Positions 41,467-53,415 of a stretch of 64,000 bases of DNA are shown one piece after another. Position 1 is the first letter of the stretch. Each line of letters opens with the position of its first letter. The DNA comes from Adineta ricciae (lineage: Eukaryota > Rotifera > Eurotatoria > Adinetida > Adinetidae). The notes below the pieces were generated by a model that saw nothing but the letters and a program-made list of their open reading frames with translations, had not been told where the DNA came from and made no database searches. Both the position numbers and the translations under genes were made by a program. The DNA lies in assembly GCA_905250025.1 (NCBI GenBank), contig CAJNOJ010000099.1, positions 248,001 through 312,000 on the forward strand, given 5' to 3'.

Positions 41467-44156
41467 ATTTTATGTTGAGTAAGAACAAAACAAAAAATAG
41501 TCAGTGCAACTGTATGAATGTTTTTCTAGCAATTCTTATGAATCATCAAGACATGCCTCTACATCTCGCAACAACGACATCTCATTGTTTTTCGTTTTGC
41601 AATTTCTAAAGACTATCACATAATGAACAATACAATACGGATGAATCTAAAATTTGCATGGCGTGGCATTGCCAGCTACGAAGGAATGTTTAATAGTTTG
41701 TATTCAATACAAAAATAGCCGGCTATTTTTAAGATGAGTTTCATTTATCCTTTTTGATTTAACTATTACTTCGAAATCGTTCATATAAACTCTTCCCATG
41801 AAAATGTTAATACTTGGAATCAACCTTCTTTTTGAGACTGATGTTACATAGTCCAGGAAAACGTCGTTGATCACAGTGAATAGGTTTTGTGACTGTTATG
41901 AGGAGATCACTAGGTTGCCCACTAAATTTCCGATATGTCACTAAGTGCAATTGCCCATGTTATGGCTCGATGCTAGTGAGAATAAGCGACAACATCATAT
42001 TATTATAAAATAACTCATAAACGCCGTTTTCCGTTCGCTGTCGAGCAAATAGTTTTTCTAGTAATGTTTGTTCCATATTTATATTTAAAAGTATATCTTA
42101 TTGAAAAATCATAAAGAGTACGCTAAGGATGAATACCGCTTGCCAATTTTATACAGACTTGAGGATTATTTCTCTTTATTTGATTCGTATTTCTTAGAAC
42201 GCATCTGAGCACAAATCAATCAGATATATCGTTATCAACGAAATTGTATATTTCTCCTGGCTACTTCCTGTAACAGACAACTGATCAAAGTACTTCATTT
42301 TAGAGGTGAAACCATATCGCAAAGAAACGTACACTGTAGATCAGTGTCGGTGTAATTGTGGTGGTTCCAGTAATTGTGATAGTAAAAGACATCAGTCATC
42401 ATATGCATCTACAGTATCATTCGATACATTCGCGACAACAATAAATATAACAGCTAATCTATCGACGAATATTGCGAAACGTACGACTAATTATGATTTG
42501 TAAAGTATAGTTTAAGTGTGTTTATCAATAGTTTTCTACTCTTTACATACTCCCACGTTAATGAGCGAGAAAAGATTTCTTGTCCACTGATAGTCATACT
42601 TACGACAGAATGGCAAGTTTATATTTTACTTATTCCGGATGCCGAGTATCATAATTCTTATCTCACTTTTCATACACAATTGAGTATAGAGGGTAGAACA
42701 AGTTCAAATAACTAACGATCTGAGGTTTGTGACATACAGTCTTTTTCAGATCTCAGATCACCGTTGTGTATTTTCTGGAAACATCGTTTGTCCTTATATT
42801 TAAATGAATTCTTTATTTTCAGAATGGAAATGTTTGAAGAATATTAATATTACCAGAGTTGCTCACACACCCACCCTCAAGATGAAAAACCAAAGTTTGA
42901 CTGATGCTGGAATGAGATTGGGATGAAAAATGAGAATATATCGTTCAATTGATGCCCAAGTCGTTAGAAATGTTATTGAGGCCGAGAGAGTCATATATAC
43001 AAATGTTCATATGAGACAAAATGCAGGTGATGATTCCAATAAGGAGCTCATACGATAAAAATAAATAAATCAGATGACATCTATAAACATATAGACAAGA
43101 CCGAGAGAAAGAATAATTGTGGAGACTTATACGAAGTTTTCGATCACTGAGAAAATAATAGAGATTGAAGATACTGTACAGACTGATGGAATAAGAAAGA
43201 TTACAAAAAGCTAAAATTAGACAACGCAGAAGCTATTTCCGTGTTGATGAATGATACTGTTGATATGTACTGCACTCCTTTTCTATGGATCGTGCATAGT
43301 AAAAATGAGCTATTTTACCTATATTATCTAAATCTAATAAGGGGTTAATAACAAGATTGTCGAGTGAAAAAAATGTGACTTGATCAAACACTTTTCTTTT
43401 GAGTGGATGTCAAAAGAATAAATATACCATCATAAGACCGGCAATAGAATTTTCGATTTTAAAAGAATAAAAAATCGATTATTTTATAATGGATGTAAGA
43501 AGGTGAAATAAATCTTTTACTCTTTGTCCTTTATTTTAGAAAATCAAGTAGTATTCATGCAAAGAACTCGCTTAATCATTCGTCAATTGCATGATCTCGA
43601 TATTCAGTTATGAATGAATCTGTTACTTTCAACTGTTTGCAGTAGAAACACGTGACTTCCTTTAGAGAACACTTCACGAAAAAAAGTATTATCCTTCCGG
43701 AAAAAATCATTGAAGTTCTGATAGACTTTTTCAAATACAACGGAATGTCCGATAAATGTCTCGAGCTTCTCTAACATACTTTCACTGGAAATACGGCCAT
43801 TCTTCCTCAGCATGAGAAAATAGTAAAAATAGTTCAGAAAGGCTTGGAATGCTCACTCCGTATCTAACAACATACCAAAGTTGTTCGAAGAAAACCATCT
43901 AGAACTCAAATAGTTTTCACCCTAAAAAGAGTTGTATTTTCTTTTGTGGAAAACGTGTTCTTCATCGACTTATCCAAATATCAACAAGGATCATCGAATA
44001 CATTCTTCTATTGATTGATACAACTTTTTCTCAATCGAAAAAAATGCCGAAATCACGTTTTGTTTAATCTATCACTAAGAGAAATGCCATGGCAATCGCT
44101 TACAATTGAATTCCAAAGCCAGTTAATGCAAATATTCGTAAAACGAATCACAGTCA
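41467..44156. other. gene-poor stretch between two F-box copies
   Basis: 2.7 kb with no supported gene. A plus-strand open stretch at about 42306-42503 (cysteines in CRCNCGGSSNC) follows a TTTTAG acceptor-like site but has no ATG or partner exon. A minus-strand frame at 43604-43813 has no recognisable domain. Since the flanking F-box genes are the closest pair in the window, the interval may be a remnant of the duplication that made them. Confidence 0.4.
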
Positions 44157-45911
44157 CTAGCCTATCCACACCCGAATGCTTGACTCAGTTTTGAGATCCC
44201 TTGTTATCATACATGTTGATGGTAAATGATCATTCAGCCAAATTAGAAGTTTATCATTTGATGTCGATTTGGAAGTACCGGCAAAATACTCATCATCTTT
44301 ACATTCGATTGTCAATGCCTTTAAATGAGACATACTGCAAATCAGATCAGCAATACTTTCACGTTCCATGACACAAAGTGACATTTCTTCACATTGCGCA
44401 ACTATTTTCGAAGAAGACACTAGGAGACACTCGTTTCGATTGAGATACTTGTTGAACTTTCGCCAATGAGGCTTCAAGTGAATCGTTTTCAGCGATAGAT
44501 TTTCGCATTGAAACAATGACATCTGAGCAGGCAACACATCATCTTGATGAATCCGCAGCGAATGGAGATTAGGAGATCGATTGCAAACCATCTGTAATTG
44601 ATCATAATGAATATCAGCGTAACATACAACGATCAGATATGTCAGTCGCTCTAAACTTGGCACAACGGACCAAAATCGATCATTGATAGGCATTTTCACA
44701 CTAAGCCTTTCAATGTTAGACAAACGACAATCAGGCGAAAGGATTTTATCAAATAACGAATAGTTGAAGATCTGCTTTACGTTCTCGTAGAACACCCGTT
44801 GATCATCGCACGGACATGTCGATCGGAACGAATCGGGTAATGTTGATATAACATTTGTGTATGTTCGGAAGGACGGAGTGTACAATAGAATTATTTTATC
44901 AAATGTCAAACATCGGACGAACCATCGACGTTCATTCATCCAAAATGGACTTTGAAACGATTGAAATAACACATCCGCCTTTTCATTGATACCTTGACTC
45001 GATAGAAACGTCTGATTCATTTGAAGTTGAAACACTTTTAGGTTAGGCAAGTGATTAGTAATGATATTTTTCCATTGGTCTCCGCCAATTGACATCCACG
45101 ATAAAGAAATGATTAATCGACGTAAATTTGGGAACCTTAGCAACAACGATTGTACTCGTAAATCAGTACAAATATTAGTTATATTGACATCCAGGGTGCA
45201 AAGTTTTGGGTATGTTAACGGTAGACGATCGTCACTATCACGAAGTACAATTCGTATCGATAGATATCTAAGATGTGGTGTATGCTCAAAGAAGTCATGC
45301 AGCTGACTCAACTTGATTCGATTATGATCATGAGGAATCGATAGGTATCGCATCGACGTGGAGATTACTCGAGGAAGACATAAGCCAATAGGTTCAGTTG
45401 GGATTGAGATACCATATACGCAATGAGTCAGATTAGATAGATTCCAAATATTATCGATAATCAATTGACCATTATTGTCACAATTTTTAATATCACATGA
45501 AATAAATTTCAGATGACCAATATGAAGAAGATTGTGACATTGATCTATAATATTCATCAGCAATTGATATGAATGAATGGAATGGAATGAAAGTGATCGT
45601 AAATATTTGAAATGCGTAAGTGGTGGTAAGTACGATGAAAAGAGATCGATTTGACCAGGAGTAGTCCCGTCGTTATTCAAATGTAGACTGATAATTTCAT
45701 TTGTGATGGAAGGTAGACATTGTTGACAAATCGTAGTAAAAGTATACTTTGATACCGATCTGAAGTCGAAAGAGTACCTTTGATATTGATTGTGAAGAAG
45801 ATTGTTAAAGCGATAGTTGAGATTACAGAATGCTTGCAGAAGGTCGACGCCAGATAAATAATCGAAAACGGTAAGAAGAATTTCATTCGGTAACGATTCT
45901 AGTATCATCAT
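44157..45911 (-). CDS. F-box protein, LRR-like body (family copy 4)
   Basis: Intronless 584-residue protein. F-box at about residues 4-46 (LESLPNEILLTVFDYLSGVD). The body contains NDGTTPGQIDLF, HLPNLKVFQLQM and FWMNERRWFVRC, and the C-terminus ends WLNDHLPSTCMITRDLKTES...VWIG. These match copies 1 and 3 almost position by position, so this is a true family and not loose LRR similarity. Two ATGs are adjacent at the start; either fits. Predicted Skp1-binding substrate receptor, target unknown. Confidence 0.85.
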   Translation of the reverse strand: MMILESLPNEILLTVFDYLSGVDLLQAFCNLNYRFNNLLHNQYQRYSFDFRSVSKYTFTTICQQCLPSITNEIISLHLNNDGTTPGQIDLFSSYLPPLTHFKYLRSLSFHSIHSYQLLMNIIDQCHNLLHIGHLKFISCDIKNCDNNGQLIIDNIWNLSNLTHCVYGISIPTEPIGLCLPRVISTSMRYLSIPHDHNRIKLSQLHDFFEHTPHLRYLSIRIVLRDSDDRLPLTYPKLCTLDVNITNICTDLRVQSLLLRFPNLRRLIISLSWMSIGGDQWKNIITNHLPNLKVFQLQMNQTFLSSQGINEKADVLFQSFQSPFWMNERRWFVRCLTFDKIILLYTPSFRTYTNVISTLPDSFRSTCPCDDQRVFYENVKQIFNYSLFDKILSPDCRLSNIERLSVKMPINDRFWSVVPSLERLTYLIVVCYADIHYDQLQMVCNRSPNLHSLRIHQDDVLPAQMSLFQCENLSLKTIHLKPHWRKFNKYLNRNECLLVSSSKIVAQCEEMSLCVMERESIADLICSMSHLKALTIECKDDEYFAGTSKSTSNDKLLIWLNDHLPSTCMITRDLKTESSIRVWIG

Positions 45912-46228
45912 GGCCTTCTGTTGATTTTAGGAACAAAATATCAATTAATACATGTATTATTGTTTTTCTTTCTTTCTATTCGATAAACTACGAAACAGCC
46001 AATCGCAGTCACATGTCTTTCTCCTTATAAGAATAACGACATCTGATGCCTGTCGTTTGAAACTGTACCACTTGAAATTTGTGACAACAGTGCATATGTT
46101 CCTACATAACTATATTTATTTTAGAAAAACTATCTAATTACGATATCTGAAAAGAAAATTCACGATTGTTAATGCCCGTATTTTCTACAGTCATTTTCGA
46201 ATCGAGATTAGTTGGTATCTTGCCACTG

Positions 46229-47938
46229 TCACTTGATCGATGATTGTACATAATGTGATTGTATACTTTTTTTGCTAACTGATGCAACCGAATGGCGACC
46301 TTCAACAATCGGATAAATTCCAACAATAATAAATGAGATAAACATCCAAATAATTTCAATGATGATCCAACCGGTGAAGAAAGGTCTACTAAAAACATAT
46401 CCTGTTCCATACATAGGTCATGGCCAAAGAATAATGAGACATAATCTGAGTAGGGCAGCGGTAATTCGTGCAACTTTTGAGTGGCACGTTAGTAGAGCCA
46501 GTTCACGTGCTAAATCATCAGAACTTACAATCGGAAGGTTTTGAGGTTCTTCATCATCTCGTTTTATTTCTTTCATTGAGTTGAAATTATAAACTTCTTT
46601 ATCCGGTGCAATAAACGAAAGAATTGAGACAAACAATACTGAACTACACAGAGCCACAATATTGCCTACCAACATAAAAGTATTAGAACCGGTAGTATGA
46701 ACAGTGAGCGTTCCAAACTTGACTTTAGTTACAATCAACCACGCAGTTATAGAGCAAATCACACCGAATACCGGAGAAAGACAAGCAGCCCATTTACTTT
46801 GTCGATTCCAAAGTAAAGTCAAAGCACCTGGTACGACTGCACTAGAGATAATAACACCCATAAATAAATATAAATAACCTAAATCAATATTGATATAATA
46901 TAATCCACTAGCTACTGCACTCATAATTAGACCAAATGTGACGACGGACACATGGGAAATGTAAATAAGCTTCTTGCCACTTGCTTTTAGATTACTCTCC
47001 AACGCCGCCGCAGCTAATCCCATTGTTGTCGCACAGAGAAATGGCACCGCGAACCAAGATAATCCGCCAAGTATATAACCTGGCAGAGCCGAAACTGGCG
47101 ACGCTGCAATAGCCTTATTATAATTATCCGTCATCGAGAAAAACAGTACCGAAGTTTCCGGTAATATTGATGATAAAAAATATAGCACCTTCAGAAGAAC
47201 GCATTGTTAAATAGAATCCATCGGTATTACCTTCAATAGGATGCGACCAACTAGCATTTACAAGTAAATCATATACTTTAGATGTTGAACCAAGTAGTGG
47301 TGATGTTGTAAATGTAACAAATGTGAAAAATAGAATAATAATGAGAACAGCTACTGTATGAACGTAATCAGTCAGAAACGTAGCTTTTATTCTGCCGAAC
47401 ATTGTATAAACAATCGTTCCTAGTGGCAGAAGGAAACATGCATTCCACTCAATGATTGAACTACAGCCGAACCTCCTGTTAATAACATGGCTGTAACAAG
47501 AATATTCGTGCAAATACAGAAGACAATAGATACCAGATGAACCATTTGGCCATATCGAGCATGAATAACTTCTAGAAATGTGTGTGCCAATGGAGCACGT
47601 CGTTTTAATTCAATAGCAATAATACAAAATAAAACAATTTGTACTGTCGCCCCACTTGCATACCAAAATGGACCGTATATACCATAGGAATAAGCAATGG
47701 AACTTGATTGTAGTAACGTGGCTGCCCATATCCATGCGGAAACAATAGCCGAGGCGATTAGACCTGTTTTAACTGTTCGATTAACCGTCGAAAAGTTTTC
47801 ACTGGAATCCGTTGCTTTACCATGATAACGTTTCAATATGTAAGTTGCTGCAACCATACCTAAAGCAAATAAGGCACCGAAAACCACAATAATTCCATAT
47901 CCATCACCTTGGGTTAAAATAGGATTCATATGCGACAT
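46229..47938 (-). pseudogene. sodium:solute symporter (SLC5/DUR3 urea-transporter-like), broken
   Basis: Read on the minus strand, three frames in series encode one DUR3-like symporter: TM helices with SAWIWAATLLQSSSIAYSYG, then CFLLPLGTIVYTMFGRIKAT, then PGYILGGLSWFAVPF with TTMGLAAAALES, then MYGTGYVFSRPFF. DUR3 proteins carry urea or polyamines into cells with protons or sodium. The reading frame shifts near 47455 (between SLSGM and NACFLL) and near 47124 (after FLDDG), and a TGA near 46419-46421 stands where the pattern W-P-W-P-M-Y-G-T-G expects a tryptophan. No introns explain these. It is most likely a recent pseudogene; sequence error is the alternative. Confidence 0.75.
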
Positions 47939-48616
47939 TGCGTAGAACGAATTCGATAGTTAGGATGGATTGTTTAATAGGTGTAAATGATCTGCATGAA
48001 AAGGAAGATTTAACACAGTCACAGTGACATGCAACTTCTCTCTGCTCTGTTTTTTGGAAGGATCAAATTTCAATATATTCCAGGTAATCGATTGCGATTA
48101 AAGAAACGAAAATTATCAAATCAAAGGTGCGTTATGCTGTTAAAAGAATCCGTTTATGTCACGGTGTACTATTTCTATTTTCATCTATTTCACAACGATT
48201 ATCTTATTTTTAAAAATTCTGTGCATGTCAAATTACAAATAAATCATCGTTTCAGAACACATGATATTTCTATTAAATGGGAATAACTCTACGAAGGTCA
48301 GATGATAAATGATAGGTCTTAATTTTACTCGTAAAAGGTACATGTTTGTTTCATTGACATTCGACAATGAAACGAAATATTATTATTATTAGTCTTTGCT
48401 TTTCGTTTTGTTTAAGGATATAGCAATGGCTTAGGATCGAACAGATTCAGATTCATCAAGCTAATTGAATAAGAAATGCTCTATTGAAACTTTTCTGGAA
48501 TGAAATTTTTTAACGCGTATAAATTTTGACATGTTTATTGTTTGTATAAAATCTTATTTTCATAGTTGGATAATAAGAGAAGTTATGGTAATCAAACAAA
48601 ATTTTCATTTCTCCAC
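47939..48616. other. intergenic, no gene recognised
   Basis: Upstream of the symporter pseudogene and downstream of the coiled-coil/PARP-like gene, both on the minus strand. Only short open frames. Confidence 0.5.
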
Positions 48617-50285
48617 TCATGTTTCTATTTTTCTTAGTAATAAACCATATGGTCGAACAGCTGTCGGATCGACCACTCGCCATCCATGACCTTCAACGAT
48701 GCAGCATGTGTGCACTGTAAACGAATCAGGCTTGACTCGACATTGAAATACAATTTGAAAAATCTCAGTGATATTACCATTTTGCACTGGAAATGTTGTT
48801 GCATATGCATCCGATCCTCCATTACAATGAGTGGCCAAATATAGCCCTGGTTTGTTCATTGACGGTCCTATCTGTTGAACAGCTTCTTCTAACATCAGAT
48901 CACGTTTGACTCCATCAGTTGATAAGCCATGTCGTGTAATATTTCCAACTGCACCCAAATGAGTGCCATGGAAAGCAACTGGCCATTCACCAGCACTGTT
49001 TTTATGATCTAACCAAACAGTTCCATCTGAATATTTCTGACTAACATTCAGTGCGTGACGATACCAGCCGAGAGGTAAGAAATACGGATAACTGCCACGT
49101 TCTTGTTCATAAGGTAAATCAGGCTGTGCATAATCAAAATTGAAACGTGGATCAAAATCAGACACTCTAAGTTCTAAGTAAGATAGTACGGATTTCCACT
49201 TGTAATCGTAATCGCCTAATTGAACAACTTGTAGAACTTCATTATCACCGAAGCCTTTTTTGGCCTTGTCCTAAAAGCAATCGTAATAGATAGAAGACAT
49301 TCTCATTATAGCTTACTTGTAATTGTATAGCCAAAGATTCTGTGTCCTCTTGATTGGCTGTTGTCAAACCAAAATTGACTCGTACTAGACCAGGTTGTCC
49401 GTCTACCTTTTCAATGGAGAACACACGAACATAGTCTTTTTTACATCCGAGCACTTGTGCAATAGCAACAGTGAAATTAATTATAAAAGTTTCCAGTGTT
49501 TGTTCTGAAAATGCAAGTTCCGTTTCATAGTCAAGTTCGACAATGAATGAAAAGTTTGCTGTAGGTACACCATCATTAGCAAGTAGATGAGCACTGCCTA
49601 GATTCGGCACGCCACAAGCGGCATTTTCAGCACTATTCTCAAATGTTAAATCTCGATTCGTAAAACTTAATTGTCCACCAAACTGTCGGGCAAAAGCATC
49701 AAGCGAAAGTATAAGAGTTTCTGTCGATTTTTCACTTATATCGATCGGATGAAGAGTAAAATCTTTTGATTGTCCGCGCACTGCTCGAAAACGTGCTACT
49801 GTTACGAACTGTTCGCGATCACCTGCACCTTCTGGGTAGACGATGCCATCTAAAGCATCTTCCTTACTGTCCGTTTGGAACCAAGTAGGAACCATCGTTA
49901 GCGTCGTAGAATCTGTTCCAACGTCCATGTCAGACACTTTCAGTGTAGATGGTACAAGAACAGACTGAATAGCCACTGGAATAGGTGTAGGAGTTCGGTC
50001 AGTATTAACTGCTTCTGGTACAGTGGCCGAGTCAATCTTGTCAGCTGGTTTTGACGTTGGTTTTACTCGCGGCTTTCGTTTCTCACTCCATCGAACTCTT
50101 TTCAGTTCTCGAGTACGTTCCAATATTAGTTCATTAATTTTGATATTTAAATCGCCAATACTACGTTCAGCATCAGCGTCGATTCCTTTACCCTTTTGGG
50201 AACTTTTCTGTCGTAGCTTTTCAATTTTTTCTTGTAGTGCTTTAATCCGTTGATTAATACCATAGACAATTTCCAGATGATCCAT
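48617..50285 (-). CDS. coiled-coil protein with C-terminal PARP-like (H-Y) fold
   Basis: Two exons (49317-50285, 48617-49270; intron 46 bp) give 540 residues. The N-terminus is a basic coiled coil (QRIKALQEKIEKLRQK). Two central alpha/beta domains follow without a family I can name. The C-terminal 150 residues contain GEWPVAFHGTHLGAVGNI, then GLYLATHCNGGSDAYATTF, then IFQIVFQCRVKP and a final VDPTAVRPYGLLL. His in HGTH and Tyr in GLYL stand where PARP-type ADP-ribosyltransferases have their NAD-binding H and Y. Domains of this kind occur in protists, fungi and invertebrates. ADP-ribosyl transfer is inference; the third catalytic position is not identifiable by eye. Confidence 0.6.
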
Positions 50286-51106
50286 AATTACAACGATATC
50301 GTTGCAAATTTTCTAGAAAGAACTAGTCAATGGCGAGTGAATAAGTCAGAGAAGCGAATTTTGTGACACGACTTCCTAAAACAGTGCAAAATGAGGTGAC
50401 GAATGATCCTTGAAAAGAAAGGTAATAAATATGTTTTGAAGAGAAAGCAAAAGAACAGCAATTTGTTTGTTCTATGGCTTCTCCTTCTCATTTTTTTTTT
50501 CGTTTGTTCCATTCAAACACAGAAAACAGCTATGACAAACGTGCCCTTTTCTGTCTTCCTATTAATCAGAATATCTTTTCGGACGTTTTGTCACGAAATA
50601 TGTGAGTCATTTGAATGACGCTACATAGAATAGAAATCGATCAATCCATTGGTGAGATGACCATCTCTGAAGAGGACAAAGTATCTATTATATCTGCGAA
50701 TGACGATTGCGAGACAATGGTATACTTTTTCACCCACGGTCTTCGTTGTTTTTTTTTGTATCTGGGACTAGTGCATTCTGAAACAAGGTTCTACACGAAA
50801 TATAAAGAATAATTATATTTCAACGTGATATATTTTATTTAGAATCTATAATCTACAAGAGTACAATAATTGCGCGTAATAGAATTGGAAGACAAGACAT
50901 TTTTATTAATAAAGAGATAAGAAAAACATACATTCAGTTTGCATAATAGAATTTTCTCTTAACACTCTTGAACTGGTGAAGAAACGTGTTTATCGCAGAG
51001 TAGTACTGGATTTCTCTCCTCATTCATCTCATTTCTTCTAGAAACATATCATCTTCAAGTTCACAATCGTAGTGTCAATTTCAGAGGACAAAGAGCATTG
51101 TTAATC
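50286..51106. other. divergent intergenic region
   Basis: Between the PARP-like gene (minus) and GPCR 2 (plus). Short frames at 50403-50812 have no domain. Promoters for both flanking genes lie here but were not resolved. Confidence 0.45.
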
Positions 51107-52237
51107 ATGTTATACTTTAAACACATGTCATTACTCTCTCAGGAATCACCTTCCTCATCATTACAAACACGAATACTTAACATACTATGCTATATCTTAG
51201 TTTGTTTCGGTATCATTGGAAACGTACTAGGACTCTTTATTTTCTCTTCATCTCGTCGTTCTTGGAGAGTATCATCAACATATGCGTTTTTAGCAACGTG
51301 TAGTTCAATCACGAATCTTCTCTGCGTCTTTCGATACTCGGCTATTCTTCATTCATCGACACGACATCGTCTGCATAAATTAGTCGGAGGATATTCGACA
51401 GCTTGCAAATTATATGAGTTTTCCTTCTCTTTTCGAGTTCTCTCGTCTTGGAATACATTATTCTGGATGTTTGAACGATTGATGTGTATTTCAATTCGAC
51501 TACGGACATTATTTGCTCCGTGTAATTCATATCAAATTAAATTTATTCTCCCACTTGGAATGATAATTTTCATATTGCTCTGTGTTATTGCACCTCCTTT
51601 ACTCATGTTTGAACCACAGCTATCAATGTATGGAATAGAATGACGTTCTTCTTTTTTCATTTTTATTCAATTTTATTTTAGTCACCACACATTGTCTTCG
51701 AATACAACGGTAGTTGTGTGTGAAGTTCATCCAAATGCTTCTCTCCGCTGGCAGCGATATTTCCAGGAACTTCATCTAGGATTCAATCATTTCACTGTCC
51801 GTTGTTTGTTTTCGGAACTGATTCCAACAGGTGTGATTATTCTGTTCAATAGTATTATTATTCACCATCTTCTTCGAACAAATTATCATTTGTCGAAGCG
51901 AATTACGCATCGGGCAGATATAAAACAGTTTGGAGCACGATCATGGATGAATATTGTTCTCGTTGTTCATTCATTCCTCTTTCTCTTTTCACTTCTATCG
52001 CATATTATCGGACATATAAAAGCGAGTGAAGCACATGAATCGTGGTGGGTGTTACTGGCAGTTCTAATGAACTGTTCGTTGAACTTTTATGTCTACTGTT
52101 TATCGGGACGTGCATTTCGAATCGAAGTAGGTCGATTGATTCGACGATGTCGACAACAATACCTTTATCATCAACAAATTTATCAAACTCGACAACGGCG
52201 CCGATACGAATCCTCGTTTGAATTGAACAACGTATGA
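51107..52237 (+). CDS. rhodopsin-like GPCR, orphan (second copy in window)
   Basis: Two exons (51107-51627, 51682-52237; intron 54 bp) give 358 residues. TM1 is ILCYILVCFGIIGNVLGLFIF with the GN signature. TM2-TM3 follow, with TACKLYEFSFSF carrying the usual cysteine and MFERLMCI replacing DRY. TM5 is LIPTGVIILFNSIIIHHLL, and TM7 ends SLNFYVYCLSGRAFR, a variant NPxxY followed by helix 8. This fits the FMRFamide/peptide-receptor-like class of invertebrate orphans. A second exon opening with SSNTTVVVC supplies the cysteine-bearing extracellular loop 2. The start is ATG 51107; ATG 51125 is also possible. Confidence 0.78.
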
Positions 52238-52532
52238 AGTTTTATCCAAGAAATGAAGACAGCAGTTTTTCTGTAACAATCGAATAAAACGACCTGTTAG
52301 CATCGCACATGCTCAAGTATTGCGTCCATCGGCTTTGCAGATTTACTTACAATGAGACGCAAATGAAAGAGATTAGTCATCGTATCCGTATTTGCACGAA
52401 TCTATATACTCATGTAACAGAAAACTGATTAATTTAGATGAAAGTATGATGGAGCCTATAGTTTATTTTACTATATAAATAAAAAGAAAAGTTACGAATG
52501 TTACATACTGAAGAAAGAAATTTTACACACAT

Positions 52533-53191
52533 TCAATGTTCACATAGTGAAAATGGTCTTTCGAATGATAGTTTATTATTTTCTAAAATGAAGTATTTCC
52601 TTCCAGCCATTAGTTTTTCGCGGTGTTCTTTCGCTTCATCCCATGTCCCTAAAAATTGAACATAATGCAAAATTCTCTCGATAAATAACGCCGGTAATTC
52701 CTTAAAAGGACTGATATTACGAATGACATCGTAGTACTATTCACTCTGTTCGGACAGGACATGTGCATTCGATATATTTCGAAGGGATGAGTCCACAAGA
52801 GAAAAGATTAAGATCTTTCGAACACTGATTTGCCATTCGATCTTTTAATTCGAATGGGACAACAAGATGTTAGTATATATTTGGAAACGCAATACGACGA
52901 TTTTCTTGCGTGATTACGGAACCTAACGATTGATTTAGTGGTCCTTCATTCTGCAAGCCATATACTGCTGCGACACCTCGGATGATCATCTTGTTAATAA
53001 TCAGCTTCATAGATAGCTGTTCGAACCTGTAGATCAGATCGAGTTAGATTTGAACTCGAATAGTAATAGATTTCTGATTCAACAATATGTTCCTTTTCCA
53101 TTCCTTCGACATGCCAAGGTACGTCAGGATATTTTGGACTATCGAGCGTTAAGATCATATATAACTTCGAGATATTGATATATTTTTGCAT
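52533..53191 (-). pseudogene. DUF4246-type gene, broken C-terminal fragment
   Basis: On the minus strand the order of conserved DUF4246 blocks is kept: TLDSPKYPDVPWHVEGMEKE, SEIYYYSSSN, GLQNEGPLNQSLGSVIT, NRRIAFPNIY, VVPFELKD and the C-terminal FERPFSLCEH. DUF4246 is common in fungi and known in bdelloids; its H-x-E in WHVEGM suggests a metal-binding double-stranded beta-helix enzyme, by analogy. In-frame stops occur after EADY (about 52995) and after FPNIY (about 52874), and frame changes occur near 52980 and in the region 52690-52800. The N-terminal two thirds of the usual protein is missing or unrecognisable. Probably a decayed horizontally acquired gene. Confidence 0.7.
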
Positions 53192-53415
53192 GAGTTAGTA
53201 CTGTAACACTAACAGAGAAGAAATGTGCAAGTAGATTGCAAACGAAATCATATTTAATTGTGTGCACTAATCAAGTCAGAAAATTCTATAATATGAGAGG
53301 TACCGCACTGGCATAGTTAAAATCTTTTACAATGGTGTCTGACAAACTATGAAGTAATTTATTACTTTTCACAATCATTTGAAAAGACACTCGTACGCGT
53401 ACTTTATTAACCCTT

